Below, piece after piece: positions 25,501 to 33,913 of a stretch of 45,168 nt of DNA (position 1 is its first letter; every line of letters begins with the position of its first letter). Made by a program: the position numbers and the translations under genes. The stretch lies in contig CAIRBF010000243.1 of NCBI GenBank assembly GCA_903876715.1, positions 1 through 45,168 on the forward strand, read 5' to 3'. A model generated the notes under the pieces. The model had not been told where the DNA came from. It saw only the letters and a list, made by a program, of their open reading frames with translations, and did not search any database. Source of the DNA: an uncultured beta proteobacterium. Its GTDB lineage: Bacteria > Pseudomonadota > Gammaproteobacteria > Burkholderiales > Burkholderiaceae_C.

Positions 25501-26297
25501 CCGCGGCCCGGTCTGCTGGCCTGCGCCGGCCACACCATGAAGGCGATCAGGGTCAATGCGAACCCCAACGTTGCACCCGCCAGGGCGAACGCGATCCACC
25601 ACGGCTGGGTCCGGTGGGTGTCGATCGTCACTGGCTCTGCAAGACGGGTGAGAAATGCATTGCGTGGATCGAGCGAGGTCTCCAGCAGGGTGAGACGTTC
25701 CGAATAGAAGCGCAGATCGGACACGATCATCGCCATCAGCTGGGTCTGCTGGATGTCCAGCGTCGAGACCGTGGACCTACCGCCACGGGGGTCGCGCGAC
25801 AGCAGTTGGTCAGCCAGCCGGCGCTGTTGCTGGTAGCCCGCGCGGGCTGTGTCGGCGTCGGCGCGGACGCGGGCGACCGCAGGGTCCATCAGCCGACGGT
25901 GTTCGTCGACCAGCGTGCGTAGTGCGGCTTCATTCCAGCCAAGAGCGAGCTTCGAGTCGCTCGCCGAGACGCTGAGCAGGACCAGCGGGGTGTTCGGGAC
26001 CACTTTGGCTGTCATCGAGCGGACGAGCGCTGATACGGCGTCGTCATCCGGCGTTACGCCCTGGGCGCGCAGCACCTCGAGCGTCTTGCCGACGAATCCC
26101 GCGGATACCAGGCGTTCAGCGAGCAAGCCTGGATTCTCCAGCGGCATGATGCCGCCGGTCGGTGTCGGAGCTTGCCCCACGACGATCAGCGCCTTGGCGG
26201 TCAGTCGTGGTGGAACCAGCAGTCCGGCGAGCGCTCCCATCACGGCACCCGTGACCAGCGCCAGGACAACAGCAACGGCTCGTCTTGAAGGGTACAC
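25497..26297 (-). CDS. Wzz-like chain-length regulator / polysaccharide co-polymerase
   Basis: A 266-residue protein with a membrane helix at each end (about residues 8-28 and 231-253) and a mostly helical periplasmic part including a coiled-coil-like stretch around ARVRADADTARAGYQQQRRL. That is the layout of PCP proteins that set polymer length. There is no C-terminal tyrosine-kinase domain. It lies 36 bases after the flippase and overlaps the Wzy-like gene. Confidence 0.72.
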   Translation of the reverse strand: MYPSRRAVAVVLALVTGAVMGALAGLLVPPRLTAKALIVVGQAPTPTGGIMPLENPGLLAERLVSAGFVGKTLEVLRAQGVTPDDDAVSALVRSMTAKVVPNTPLVLLSVSASDSKLALGWNEAALRTLVDEHRRLMDPAVARVRADADTARAGYQQQRRLADQLLSRDPRGGRSTVSTLDIQQTQLMAMIVSDLRFYSERLTLLETSLDPRNAFLTRLAEPVTIDTHRTQPWWIAFALAGATLGFALTLIAFMVWPAQASRPGRG

Positions 26298-26333
26298 CTA
26301 GGCCGTTCCTTGAAATCTCCGAATACGTAATTA

Positions 26334-27571
26334 TCACATCTTGGGCTCGGCACTTTCGGCGTTGCCGCGTAAGGCGATCCAAACAACAAGTGCGGCCGCC
26401 AGCGCGAGCTCGGCCACGCCGCGGACGATGGCGACCGCAGCACTCCACTCGGATCCGGCGGCCCACCACAGGGCAGGCACGATGCCGGCGAGCGCCATCA
26501 CATCCAGCACCAGCTTGCCTCTTTTCAGGCTCGCGTCGATACAGAAGGGCGACAGGGCCAGGCTGACGAACCGGCCCGGGAGGTACCAAGCCAGCACAGC
26601 GATGACAGCACCGGCAGGCGCGAATGTCGGACCGAACAGCAGGGTCATTGCCCAGGGACCGAGCAGCGTACCTGCTGCGGCCGCCAACGTTCCTGCGGCG
26701 AAGGCGATGGCGGCGATCTTGAGCGCCAGCCGGCGCCGCAGCAGCGGGTCGCTGCCCAGCAGGGAAAGGCGGGCCATCAGGAAGCGCGACGCAGCGGCAC
26801 CGGGCAGGATCTCGGCCAGCAGGAGGAGGCTGGCCGCGGTGCCGTACAGGCCAGCGGCGACCGGTCCCTGGCGGGCGGTCAACAGCAGCCGGTCGACCTG
26901 CGTGAAGCAGATCGCGGTCAACGCCATCCCCACCAGCGGCAGCAGTTCGCCCAGGCTTTCGACAAGTGATGCGCGCGGCGTCGCCTCCTGGGACGGGTCG
27001 AAGTCTAGGGCGGTGGCGCTCCATCGCGCGAGAAGTACCGCTCCGGCCAGCTGGCCCATGGCGACTGCGAGCCACATCGCGCCCGGGTCGAAGGCGACCG
27101 CCGCCGCCAGCGTGATGGCCGCAAACCGCATGCCGTAGGCAACCGTCTGCGCAGCCGAGACCCGCACGAACGCCTGCCTGAACTGGAACCTCGAGATGGC
27201 GCGCTCAACCATCGCCACGCACAGCACCATCGACGCCGCTGCGAGGCTTGCCGCGGGCGACAGCCCGAGCGCATGCGAGCCCGCACCCGCGGCGCAGGCA
27301 CTCAACGGCAACGCCACGAGGAAGACCCGGTCGAGCCGCCACTGCCAACGCGCTCTACTTGCACGTACGCGCGGTCCAGAAGAAACCAATGCGTGCCCAT
27401 CATCGCCACCGGCACAACAACATTGGTGACGGCCATCGCGGTCACCATGAATCCCACGTCGGCGACGCTGTAATTCCGTGCCAGCACCAGCTGCGCGCCG
27501 AGCGCGAAGACTGCGGACGAGATCGCACCCGTCCAGATCAGCCCGATCGACCCCAGCGAGCGTGAAGGCAC
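26334..27571 (-). pseudogene. Wzx-like polysaccharide flippase with a -1 frameshift
   Basis: The N-terminal part, from GTG at 27571, reads SLGSIGLIWTGAISSAVFAL and VADVGFMVTAMAVTNVVVP, a typical PST/MATE flippase start. After YVQVERVG, at about 27335-27350, the frame breaks. One base later the reading WQWRLDRVFLVALPLSAC continues with about 330 residues of further membrane helices (GELLPLVGMALTAICFTQVD, LFGPTFAPAGAVIAVLAW). Restoring a single base would give a flippase of about 410 residues. It would move lipid-linked repeat units across the inner membrane. Either the gene is inactive or the base was lost in sequencing; the rest of the frame shows no other damage. Confidence 0.75.
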
Positions 27572-27863
27572 GCACTGACCCCCGACTTGAGGTCCGACGC
27601 ACGTTCTTGGTCGTCGGAAAACCACAGAGTCTACGCGAGCCCCCTCCGGGCTCCGAGCCCTGGCCCGCACGGGCGGCTGCCATTGCGGGAAGAGCCAGCC
27701 TTGAACGGAGTCGGTTGACGTGTGCGCTTGCCGACTGGCAACAAGCTCGGGTGAATGAGAAGGCCCCACGTGGCCCCCTGACCTGGAGAGAGCATCGGCA
27801 TCCTGCTGCGCTCGCAATACGGTGGTCGGATGCCTGGCTCCATCAGGTTCACCGGGATGCTTT
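27572..27863. other. Intergenic stretch between divergent transcripts
   Basis: Nearly 300 bases between the flippase and the truncated dehydratase homologue. Only shadow frames occur. It should hold the promoter of the minus-strand flippase block, but I see no convincing -35/-10 pair for it. Confidence 0.4.
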
Positions 27864-27892
27864 TTGACTACGTGTTTTTCGGGAACTAGAAA
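27864..27892 (+). promoter_or_regulatory. Sigma-70-like promoter
   Basis: TTGACT (27864-27869) and TAGAAA (27887-27892) are separated by exactly 17 bases, 28 bases before the GTG at 27920, in locally AT-rich sequence. It would drive the truncated dehydratase homologue and the Wzy-like gene behind it. Confidence 0.6.
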
Positions 27893-27919
27893 ACAACCTC
27901 TTAGCCCACAATACCGTTC

Positions 27920-28699
27920 GTGAACTTGAACGCACCATGGAAAACCATCGTTCGGACCCTGGGCCGCGGCGGCCCCATTTACGTCGCGGCGGCGGTGGCG
28001 GCCGACGCCTTGGCGCTGGTTGCCTGCTGGCACCTGGCTTATCTCTTCCGCATGGGTGTGGAGCGCTGGCAGCCAGCAAGGCCTTGGTATGACGACTACG
28101 TGCTCGCCAGCGTGGTCTGCGCCAACCTGATGGGCCTTGCCTGGGCGGGCCTGTACCGCATGCCCTGGCGGTTTTTCGGGTTTGCGGAACTGACGCGCAT
28201 CATTCGTGTCGTCTGCTTTGTGGGTGTCGTCAGTGGGGTGCTTGTCGTAGGAGGTGGTCTTGCACAGGTGTCGCGCTCGGTACTCGTGTTGCACCCGGTC
28301 TTTTCCATCCTCGTTCTGTGTCTGACACGCATGTCGGTGCGCATGGTCTGGGAGCAGGCTCAGCGCCAAGTCGCCTCCGCGCAGCCGGGCGCGCTACGAC
28401 GCGCGGCCGTCTTGGGGGCTGGGCCTTCGGCGCAGGTGCTGCTGCAGCGGTTGCACGAGCAGGGCGGGTGGCGGGTGGTTGCCGCATTTGACGACGCGCC
28501 TGCGCTGCAGGGGCGCACGGTACTCGGCGTCCCTGTGGTGGGACGGCTCGGCATGGCTGCCCAGTCGAAGATCATGCCTCGGGTCGACTACGTCATCGTG
28601 GCCATCCCTCCCTCGCAGCAGGCCGATCATGCGCGGGCGATGGAGTTGGCTTACCGGCTGGGCAAGACGGTCGTGCCCTGGGAACCTGGTTTCCCGTAG
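27920..28699 (+). CDS. C-terminally truncated PglF/WbpM-like protein (membrane and first Rossmann domain only)
   Basis: A 259-residue protein. It has four membrane helices (about residues 20-120) and a Rossmann domain (RAAVLGAGPSAQVLLQRL, FDDAPALQGRTVLGVPVVG, VDYVIVAIP), matching only the first 270 residues of the 650-residue dehydratases, including the one at 15.9-17.9 kb. It ends at VVPWEPGFP with a stop, so the whole catalytic SDR half is missing. It starts at GTG 27920 under a good promoter. It may be a decayed gene, or a stand-alone nucleotide-sensing membrane protein; the sequence cannot decide. Confidence 0.75.
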   Translation: MNLNAPWKTIVRTLGRGGPIYVAAAVAADALALVACWHLAYLFRMGVERWQPARPWYDDYVLASVVCANLMGLAWAGLYRMPWRFFGFAELTRIIRVVCFVGVVSGVLVVGGGLAQVSRSVLVLHPVFSILVLCLTRMSVRMVWEQAQRQVASAQPGALRRAAVLGAGPSAQVLLQRLHEQGGWRVVAAFDDAPALQGRTVLGVPVVGRLGMAAQSKIMPRVDYVIVAIPPSQQADHARAMELAYRLGKTVVPWEPGFP

Positions 28700-28785
28700 C
28701 GGGGCATCTGCGATTCACATGATTCGATGTCTTGAGGCGTCGCAGGCCTGCGGCATTTACTGCGATTTTCGGTAACAGGTCAGCT

Positions 28786-30063
28786 GTGAACACGTACATG
28801 CGCCTTGGCTGGCCCAAGTATTTTCAGGGCCGCCTCGTCGATCTGGGGCTCGTGGCGGTCTTCTTCGGTGTGCCGACATCGCGAGCGTTGGTGAATGTGG
28901 GTTTAGCGCTGCTTCTCCTGGGTGTGTTCTTGGGCGGTGGTTATGGCACCGTGCTCGAGCGTCTCCGCACTTATCGGCTGTTCTTGCCAACTGTATTGAT
29001 CTTCATACTTGTGGCGGCAGGCACTGCATGGGGTATCGGTACGGAGGACGTGATGGCACTTCACTTGGCACTTTATGCCAAGTTGCTGCCATTCCTTCTC
29101 GTGTTCGTAGGTGTCGATTCCCGTGTGCGCATCAGATACTGCTGGACAGCATTTTCGGCAGGCTGCTTTCTGATGGTCTTCATGCTTTACTACAGGTATA
29201 TGGCATTACGACTGGGTCTGCCTGCTCCGCCGGCGGCGGATGCCAGCGCATTCTCTGTCCTCAGAAACTACGCCGTTCAGAGCTTGTTGACGGCTTATTG
29301 TTGCCTCGTGCTGACTGAGAGCTGGCAGCAGGCGTCGAGCAGGGGCATCCGGTGGTTGATCGGCACAGCGCAGTTGGTGTGCCTTTCGTCCTTGCTTTTT
29401 CTGCTGGAAAGCAAGGCAGGTCTGATTGGCCTGCTGCTCGTTTTATTGTTGTTCTCATTCACCCGCAGTCTGCGCGCAGGTCTATTTTCCTGCGTTGGGG
29501 TTCTGATATTGTTGGCTCTTGCATTCAAATATTCGCCGGCGCTGGCGGAAAAGCTGGCTTCCTTGGCCTCCGATCTTTCAGCGCTGGTTTCAGGAGAGCA
29601 GTACGAACGTCATTCCTCAGGGGGCTACCGGCTCGCCATGTGGTCCGCTTCAATCGACATGATGGCCCAGTCCTGGTGGTACGGTCACGGCACGGGCTCG
29701 TACGCGGCTCTCTCCCCGCAGTTCTTCAACTCAGCAGAGTGCGCCGTAGCCTGCGTCCATCCACACAACCAGTGGCTCTTCTTTGGCGTGGAATATGGCC
29801 TGCTCGGCGTTGCCGTGATCAGTTTCCTGATCTACCGAATGGCGACACTCGGTGCCGCAGCCAAGGGCTCCTTGCGCCTGTTCATCTGGGGCCTGACGGT
29901 CCTCTTCGTCGTGGATGCCATGTTCAACGGTCCCCTTTGGCTGCCTGGAGAAAGGGTGTTCTTCTTTTCCATGTTCGCCCTCCTTGCAGCGCAGTTGCAG
30001 TTGACTTCAGCCGTGGCGCGCGACCAGCGCGCGCAGTTCCTGCTCGACGACACTCGGCATTGA
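28786..30063 (+). CDS. O-antigen ligase/polymerase family membrane protein
   Basis: A 425-residue polytopic protein (about ten helices) with the O-antigen ligase core: SGGYRLAMWSASIDMMAQ, WWYGHGTGSYAAL, then a Cys-containing loop and CVHPHNQWLFFGVEYGLLG, where VHPHN is the characteristic ligase His motif. It probably ligates the glycan to lipid A core or another acceptor. The GTG at 28786 is chosen, with AGGT upstream, giving the usual short cytoplasmic start. Its last 57 bases overlap, tail to tail, the last codons of the minus-strand gene. Base composition is clearly less GC-rich than the surrounding catabolic operons. Confidence 0.82.
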   Translation: MNTYMRLGWPKYFQGRLVDLGLVAVFFGVPTSRALVNVGLALLLLGVFLGGGYGTVLERLRTYRLFLPTVLIFILVAAGTAWGIGTEDVMALHLALYAKLLPFLLVFVGVDSRVRIRYCWTAFSAGCFLMVFMLYYRYMALRLGLPAPPAADASAFSVLRNYAVQSLLTAYCCLVLTESWQQASSRGIRWLIGTAQLVCLSSLLFLLESKAGLIGLLLVLLLFSFTRSLRAGLFSCVGVLILLALAFKYSPALAEKLASLASDLSALVSGEQYERHSSGGYRLAMWSASIDMMAQSWWYGHGTGSYAALSPQFFNSAECAVACVHPHNQWLFFGVEYGLLGVAVISFLIYRMATLGAAAKGSLRLFIWGLTVLFVVDAMFNGPLWLPGERVFFFSMFALLAAQLQLTSAVARDQRAQFLLDDTRH

Positions 30064-31128
30064 GAGATCACTCGGTCTTTCGTCTAATGTTCTGACCAAG
30101 CGCTTCAGAGCCAAATGGTTGGGGACGTCGGTGGCTTTCTTGATAAAGGGGAGCTTGTGATCTCTCAGCAAATTTATTGGTGCACTGGAAAATATATTGT
30201 TTCGGCCTGTCGCTTCTAAGACTATCTCAATGATTCGCGATCTGGTAGCAGCGGAAAGATTCTCCATTGCAATAAATTCAGTCTGCAGCAGTTGACGGCG
30301 ACTGGAGTCCAGATCGGGATTAGTGATGACGATCTCGGTCAGCAACTGATGCAGAGCGTCTTTTCCCATCGACCGTACTTGCGCCTGAAAGGCGGCCTTG
30401 TCAAAAACGCTACCCCAGCTCATTCCAGCTGCGATCATTGCAGCAGAAATACCCCGCTCACCACGGCGGATAGTCTTGTACTTGTTGCTGGTGCACCGGT
30501 ATTGCTCCCAGAAATTGACGAAGGCATCTGACTGCAGCGCTTTTTCCTTGAACATCAGGAAGAACGACCCCAAAAATGCGGGCCTCCGCCTGCGGGTTGT
30601 GACAGCGTGATCGTCGCCCAGTTTGAGGACGCCGCAGAAGTCAGCCGCCATCGACTCCATGCTCGCGATGGTCTGGTCGTTCTTCCGCGCCGGGAACCAG
30701 ATGCTGTCATTCATCAGGATCAGGCACCGTGGCCGCACCGCCCACCTCTGCAGCAACCACAAGCCGTCACGATAGCCGCCGAAGTCGTAGCCGAAGTTTG
30801 GTCGCTCCAGCAGACGCCACACCCTGGGCAGGAGGCGTGTACGACTGGCTTGATCCACGGGAGAGTTGCTCACCACCATCGGCGCATAGCCCTGGGCCTT
30901 CAGGTGGTCGCAGGTCAGGAGCGTCGACAGTGACAGACCTGACGGCTGATAGACCAGATAGATGGCGACCTTGTTCTGCGCCGGCGCGCCGCCCGACGTC
31001 ACCTGCAATCGGTGTTCGCGCCTGGCGTCATGCCAGCGGCACAGCAGCGGCTCGTAGAAGAGTTCCGGTATCGCCTGGAGTTGCTGGCGCAGACGCCGCA
31101 ATTCGCGCTTGATTTTCCAGGGTTCCAC
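30007..31128 (-). CDS. RgpF-like (rhamnan synthesis protein F family) glycan protein
   Basis: A 373-residue protein with the family landmarks KVAIYLVYQPSGLSLSTL, RPNFGYDFGGYRDGL and CLILMNDSIWFP, as in rhamnan-synthesis F proteins and related putative glycosyltransferases. Family members act in assembly of rhamnose-rich surface glycans, but the reaction is not well defined. Its 3' end overlaps that of the ligase-like gene on the other strand by 57 bases. The upstream region shares a 13-mer with that of asnB. Confidence 0.8.
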   Translation of the reverse strand: MEPWKIKRELRRLRQQLQAIPELFYEPLLCRWHDARREHRLQVTSGGAPAQNKVAIYLVYQPSGLSLSTLLTCDHLKAQGYAPMVVSNSPVDQASRTRLLPRVWRLLERPNFGYDFGGYRDGLWLLQRWAVRPRCLILMNDSIWFPARKNDQTIASMESMAADFCGVLKLGDDHAVTTRRRRPAFLGSFFLMFKEKALQSDAFVNFWEQYRCTSNKYKTIRRGERGISAAMIAAGMSWGSVFDKAAFQAQVRSMGKDALHQLLTEIVITNPDLDSSRRQLLQTEFIAMENLSAATRSRIIEIVLEATGRNNIFSSAPINLLRDHKLPFIKKATDVPNHLALKRLVRTLDERPSDLSMPSVVEQELRALVARHG

Positions 31129-31534
31129 GCTCGTTCACGCCCAAGGAAGGTCGGGACCTGGCCCACCCGTGACTGGCGTCAACGGCACCGTGTGCTTGAC
31201 GATGAAGAGGGTTCAGGTCTGCTGGCGGCAGCTTAGCAGAGCTTTAAAAAAACGTGACTAATGAACCAAAACAAAACACATCAAAGATCAACTTAGATTT
31301 CGATTTTTGTTACCTTATGAGCATGGGCTTGACAAGCACACGACCGTGTCAGCGAGGCGGCTCTGGCTCCAACCCCTTCGACCAGGTCGGTGCAGCCTCC
31401 GAGCTGACCAGATGCATCCGGCAGGCCGTCACGCTCTGCACCTTCCCCGGCTGCGTGCAAGTGGCCGGTGGCGGCGCGTGTGCACTGACTGCTGAGCTGA
31501 TCGCCCGGAACACGTGCCGTGCGCTCCCCCGCGG
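31129..31534. other. Intergenic region with AT-rich core, no gene
   Basis: The section 31235-31330 is strongly AT-rich and probably holds the promoter of the RgpF-like gene. On the minus strand GTCACGTTTTTTT is at 31257-31245. The remaining bases to 31534 show only unconvincing short frames. Confidence 0.5.
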
Positions 31535-31890
31535 TCAGGGTGGGAGTCGATCCAGGATGGCGTCAGCCACCAGACCTGCCCCACCCAGCCACCGACAGGT
31601 GGTTGTCTTCGAGGTACAGGCCCACGCCATCGCGCGCATCCCAGCATCGCTGGCCGTCGCACAGCAGCATCGACAGATCGACGACCGTGACCTCGGCGGG
31701 TATCTCAGGCAGGTGGAACAGGACGTCGCCGTCACGCCGGTCCCACCAGCGGCGCTCGACGTCAGGCACATTGACAGCCTCAGCCTCTGCGCGGAACCAC
31801 AAGGCATCGATACGGCGTGGAAGCTCGGGCGACTGGAGGGCGAGCACGACCTCTTTGCCTTGGTCGACCTGATCAGGTGCAGCCTCGGCC
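31535..31890 (-). pseudogene. C-terminal fragment of an acyltransferase with SGNH domain
   Basis: The minus strand reads KEVVLALQSPELPRRIDAL, VNVPDVERRWWDRRDGD, VVDLSMLLCDGQRCWDARDG and LEDNHLSVAG, the end of an OafA/YrhL-type membrane O-acyltransferase where LCDG and DNHLS (catalytic Asp-x-x-His block) belong to the SGNH domain. One extra base near 31590 shifts the frame; the tail then reads GAGLVADAILDRLPP to the stop at 31535. All membrane domains are gone. The fragment joins the IS91 remnant at about 31875-31890. It could be scar tissue from a glycan-acetylating gene of the neighbouring island. Confidence 0.7.
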
Positions 31891-32225
31891 GCGGCACCAG
31901 CGCCGCCAGCCGCTGCATGAACTCCAGCGGGCTCATGACCAGGTGCGCGGTTACATCACGCCACGGCGTCTTGAGCTTGAGCCCCACCTGCCCTGCCGCG
32001 TTGAGCTGCACCCGCTCTTCCGACGACGCTGAGCCCGGATACAAACAGTCCAGTGGACTGTTTGCGCCCGGCGACGGGGCCGGCCACTCGCCAGGCGCGG
32101 TCTGCAAGGCAGCCGGGTGATGCAGCGGCACAGCTGCTCCAGCCTCTTGCGGTCGTGCGCCTCCACCCGCACCGCGGCGTGCACGCTGAAGCCGTCGATG
32201 TCAGCGGTCCCCGCACAATCACAGG
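31873..32225 (-). mobile_element. IS91-family (Y2-type) transposase remnant, copy 1
   Basis: Transposase pieces are read in two frames. Near 32205-32112 it gives DIDGFSVHAAVRVEAHDRKR and LEQLCRCITR; near 32025-31873 it gives RVQLNAAGQVGLKLKTPWRD and HLVMSPLEFMQRLAALVPRP. The two are separated by an ~83-base palindrome-bearing insert. Both the N-terminal HUH nuclease region and the C-terminus are missing. It is dead and is joined to an acyltransferase fragment. Confidence 0.75.
32027..32109. repeat. Palindrome-bearing repeat element, copy 1
   Basis: About 83 bases. At 32042-32064 lies a perfect 11-base inverted repeat (caaacagtcca / tggactgtttg) with a one-base centre; a second, weaker GC-rich inverted repeat (ggccggcc ... 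gccaggc) follows. The element splits the transposase reading. A closely similar element is at 36211-36292. Confidence 0.75.
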
Positions 32226-32246
32226 GCCACATTCCCGGAGCCTGTT

Positions 32247-32696
32247 GTGAATCTGCAAGTCTTCCCGCTAAGCCCTGAGGACAGGGACGCCTGGCAACCG
32301 CTCGCAGAGGGTTACAAGGCCTTCTACAGGACGCCAACGTCCGCATCGGAGTACGACCAGGCCTGGGCCAAGCTCATGGCCGGGTCTGAGGTGTCTGGGT
32401 TGGGAGCTGGCGTGAACGGTCGCCTCGTTGGCATGGCGCACTACCTGTTTCATGCCAGCACCTGGGCACCGAAGGTCTGCTACCTCCAGGATCTGTACAC
32501 CTCCGAGGAAGCGCGAGGCGTCGGCGTGGCACGAGCACTCATCCAGGAAGTGGCCTCACGTGCACGCAAGGCAGGCGCATCGCGGTGCTACTGGCTCACT
32601 CAGGAGAGCAACGCGGTCGCGCGAGTGCTGTACGAAAAGGTTGCCAAGTACAACGGGTTCATCCGATATGACTTCCCGCTGCGCAGCGACGCCTGA
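32247..32696 (+). CDS. GNAT-family N-acetyltransferase
   Basis: A 149-residue GNAT protein. The acetyl-CoA pyrophosphate loop is EEARGVGVARALIQEV, preceded by the strand VCYLQDLYTSEE, and YWLTQESNAVARVLYEKV is the usual motif B. The start is GTG at 32247, right at the edge of the IS91 debris, so its original promoter may be lost. The substrate is unknown. A second GNAT gene follows 27 bases on. Confidence 0.85.
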   Translation: MNLQVFPLSPEDRDAWQPLAEGYKAFYRTPTSASEYDQAWAKLMAGSEVSGLGAGVNGRLVGMAHYLFHASTWAPKVCYLQDLYTSEEARGVGVARALIQEVASRARKAGASRCYWLTQESNAVARVLYEKVAKYNGFIRYDFPLRSDA

Positions 32697-32723
32697 CTCG
32701 TACGTCAGACCTTGAAATCGACC

Positions 32724-33206
32724 ATGCGCATCTCATTCGAAACCCCCAACCAGCCTGAGGTCATCGCGCTCATTGCCGACTTGGACGCCTATCAGGACTC
32801 GCTGTATCCAGCCGAGGCGCGGTACGCCCTCGATCTGGCCTCACTGACCAGACCCCATGTGCTGTTTGCGGTTGCTCGCAATGCCGATGACACTGCCATT
32901 GGATGTGGGGCCGTCGTACTCAACCATGCCTACGGCGAAGTCAAGCGCATGTATGTCCGGCCAGAGGCAAGAGGCCTTGGCATCGCTCGGCAAATCATCG
33001 ATGCGCTGGAGTCTGCTGCCCAAGTGCGCGGCTGCCGGACGCTCATGCTCGAAACAGGTCCCTATCAAGCCGAAGCTCTGGCGTTCTACGCAAGGCAAGG
33101 CTATGTGCGGTGCGGTCCGTTTGGAGAGTATCCAGAGCACCCACTGAGCGTATTCATGTCCAAGAACGCCACCCCAGAGTCAGCCTGCGCCCGCACTGAG
33201 GCCTGA
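32724..33206 (+). CDS. GNAT-family N-acetyltransferase
   Basis: A 160-residue acetyltransferase with VKRMYVRPEARGLGIARQII as acetyl-CoA binding motif A and LMLETGPYQAEALAFYARQG as motif B. It starts at ATG 32724; a TTG 12 bases upstream is also in frame. It is probably cotranscribed with the GNAT gene before it. The substrate is unknown; polyamines, amino acids and drugs are all possible for this family. Confidence 0.85.
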   Translation: MRISFETPNQPEVIALIADLDAYQDSLYPAEARYALDLASLTRPHVLFAVARNADDTAIGCGAVVLNHAYGEVKRMYVRPEARGLGIARQIIDALESAAQVRGCRTLMLETGPYQAEALAFYARQGYVRCGPFGEYPEHPLSVFMSKNATPESACARTEA

Positions 33207-33541
33207 CCCTTGGCTCGAGCCTGAACCGCTCCGGGTTCTGCAACAGTGGCTGAAACACCGGTCCAGCCCTCCAGCGCTCACCCCGCCCCAGTCTCGAAAA
33301 CCGGCCGCAGCAGGGACAGCACGTCTTTGGCCACGGCCGAGCCCTTGCGCCAGAAAAGGCCCGCGGGGATGGGATCCGGGCGCAGCGGGGTCCCGAGCAT
33401 GGTGACGGACTGCGGGTGGGCGGCGCCGGCTGAGCGGGCGCAGCACGAGAGCATGTCCGAGCCCTGTGACCTGGACCCGACCCAGGTCGTAGAAGAAGGA
33501 CGGTGCTTCGACGGTCGCCCCCAGCGCGCAGCTCAGGATAG
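33207..33541. other. No intact gene; one coherent minus-strand fragment
   Basis: On the minus strand about 33455-33285 gives a coherent reading (SVTMLGTPLRPDPIPAGLFW, SAVAKDVLSLLRPVFETG, stop) that looks like the C-terminus of a real protein, perhaps a regulator. I cannot assign the family. No start or upstream part is present. Confidence 0.35.
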
Positions 33542-33662
33542 TTGACGCCGGGCATGGTGTGCCTGGCCAAGCTCTTTCCCGACCACGGCATCCATCTCGC
33601 GGAGATGGTCTTCGGGCTGCAGCGCAGGCTGCTGGGCAGCAAGGCGGCGCCCAAGACCCATG

Positions 33663-33889
33663 CGCCGGTGTCACCCGGCTCGTGCAACGCAGCGACCATC
33701 ACCCTCCTGAGTGACGGCCGGCGCACCACGCGCGCGGACGCATTGCGCCACGTCTACCAGCAGATCGGCAGCACGATCCAGACGCAGAACCGCGAGACAG
33801 AGCTCACGGCCCTGCCGGCCCTGCTGGCCGCGGGCCTGGTGGTGGCGGGAGCGGCGCTGTCGCTGCTGTGGTTCGGCCGCGTGGCTTGA
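33663..33889 (+). pseudogene. Internally deleted VWA-domain membrane protein (BatA/YfbK-like) remnant
   Basis: TITLLSDGRRTT matches the strand of a von Willebrand A domain in Ca-activated-channel/Bat-type proteins. It is followed at once by LRHVYQQIGSTIQTQNRETE and a C-terminal membrane helix ending SLLWFGRVA, the usual end of these proteins. The roughly 60-80 residues that normally lie between are gone, as is everything N-terminal. The frame is open from 33542, but the first 40 codons are unrelated. Confidence 0.6.
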
Positions 33890-33913
33890 GCGTGCCGCGC
33901 ACGGCGGCAGACC

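Noticed and set aside
24250-25602. Longer form of the Wzy-like protein starting at 25602
   Set aside because: The extra 34 codons overlap the Wzz-like gene and are not membrane-like; the GTG at 25500 gives the usual GTGA coupling.
31254-32120. Plus-strand 288-codon hypothetical
   Set aside because: Covers acyltransferase and IS91 remnants that read sensibly only on the minus strand.
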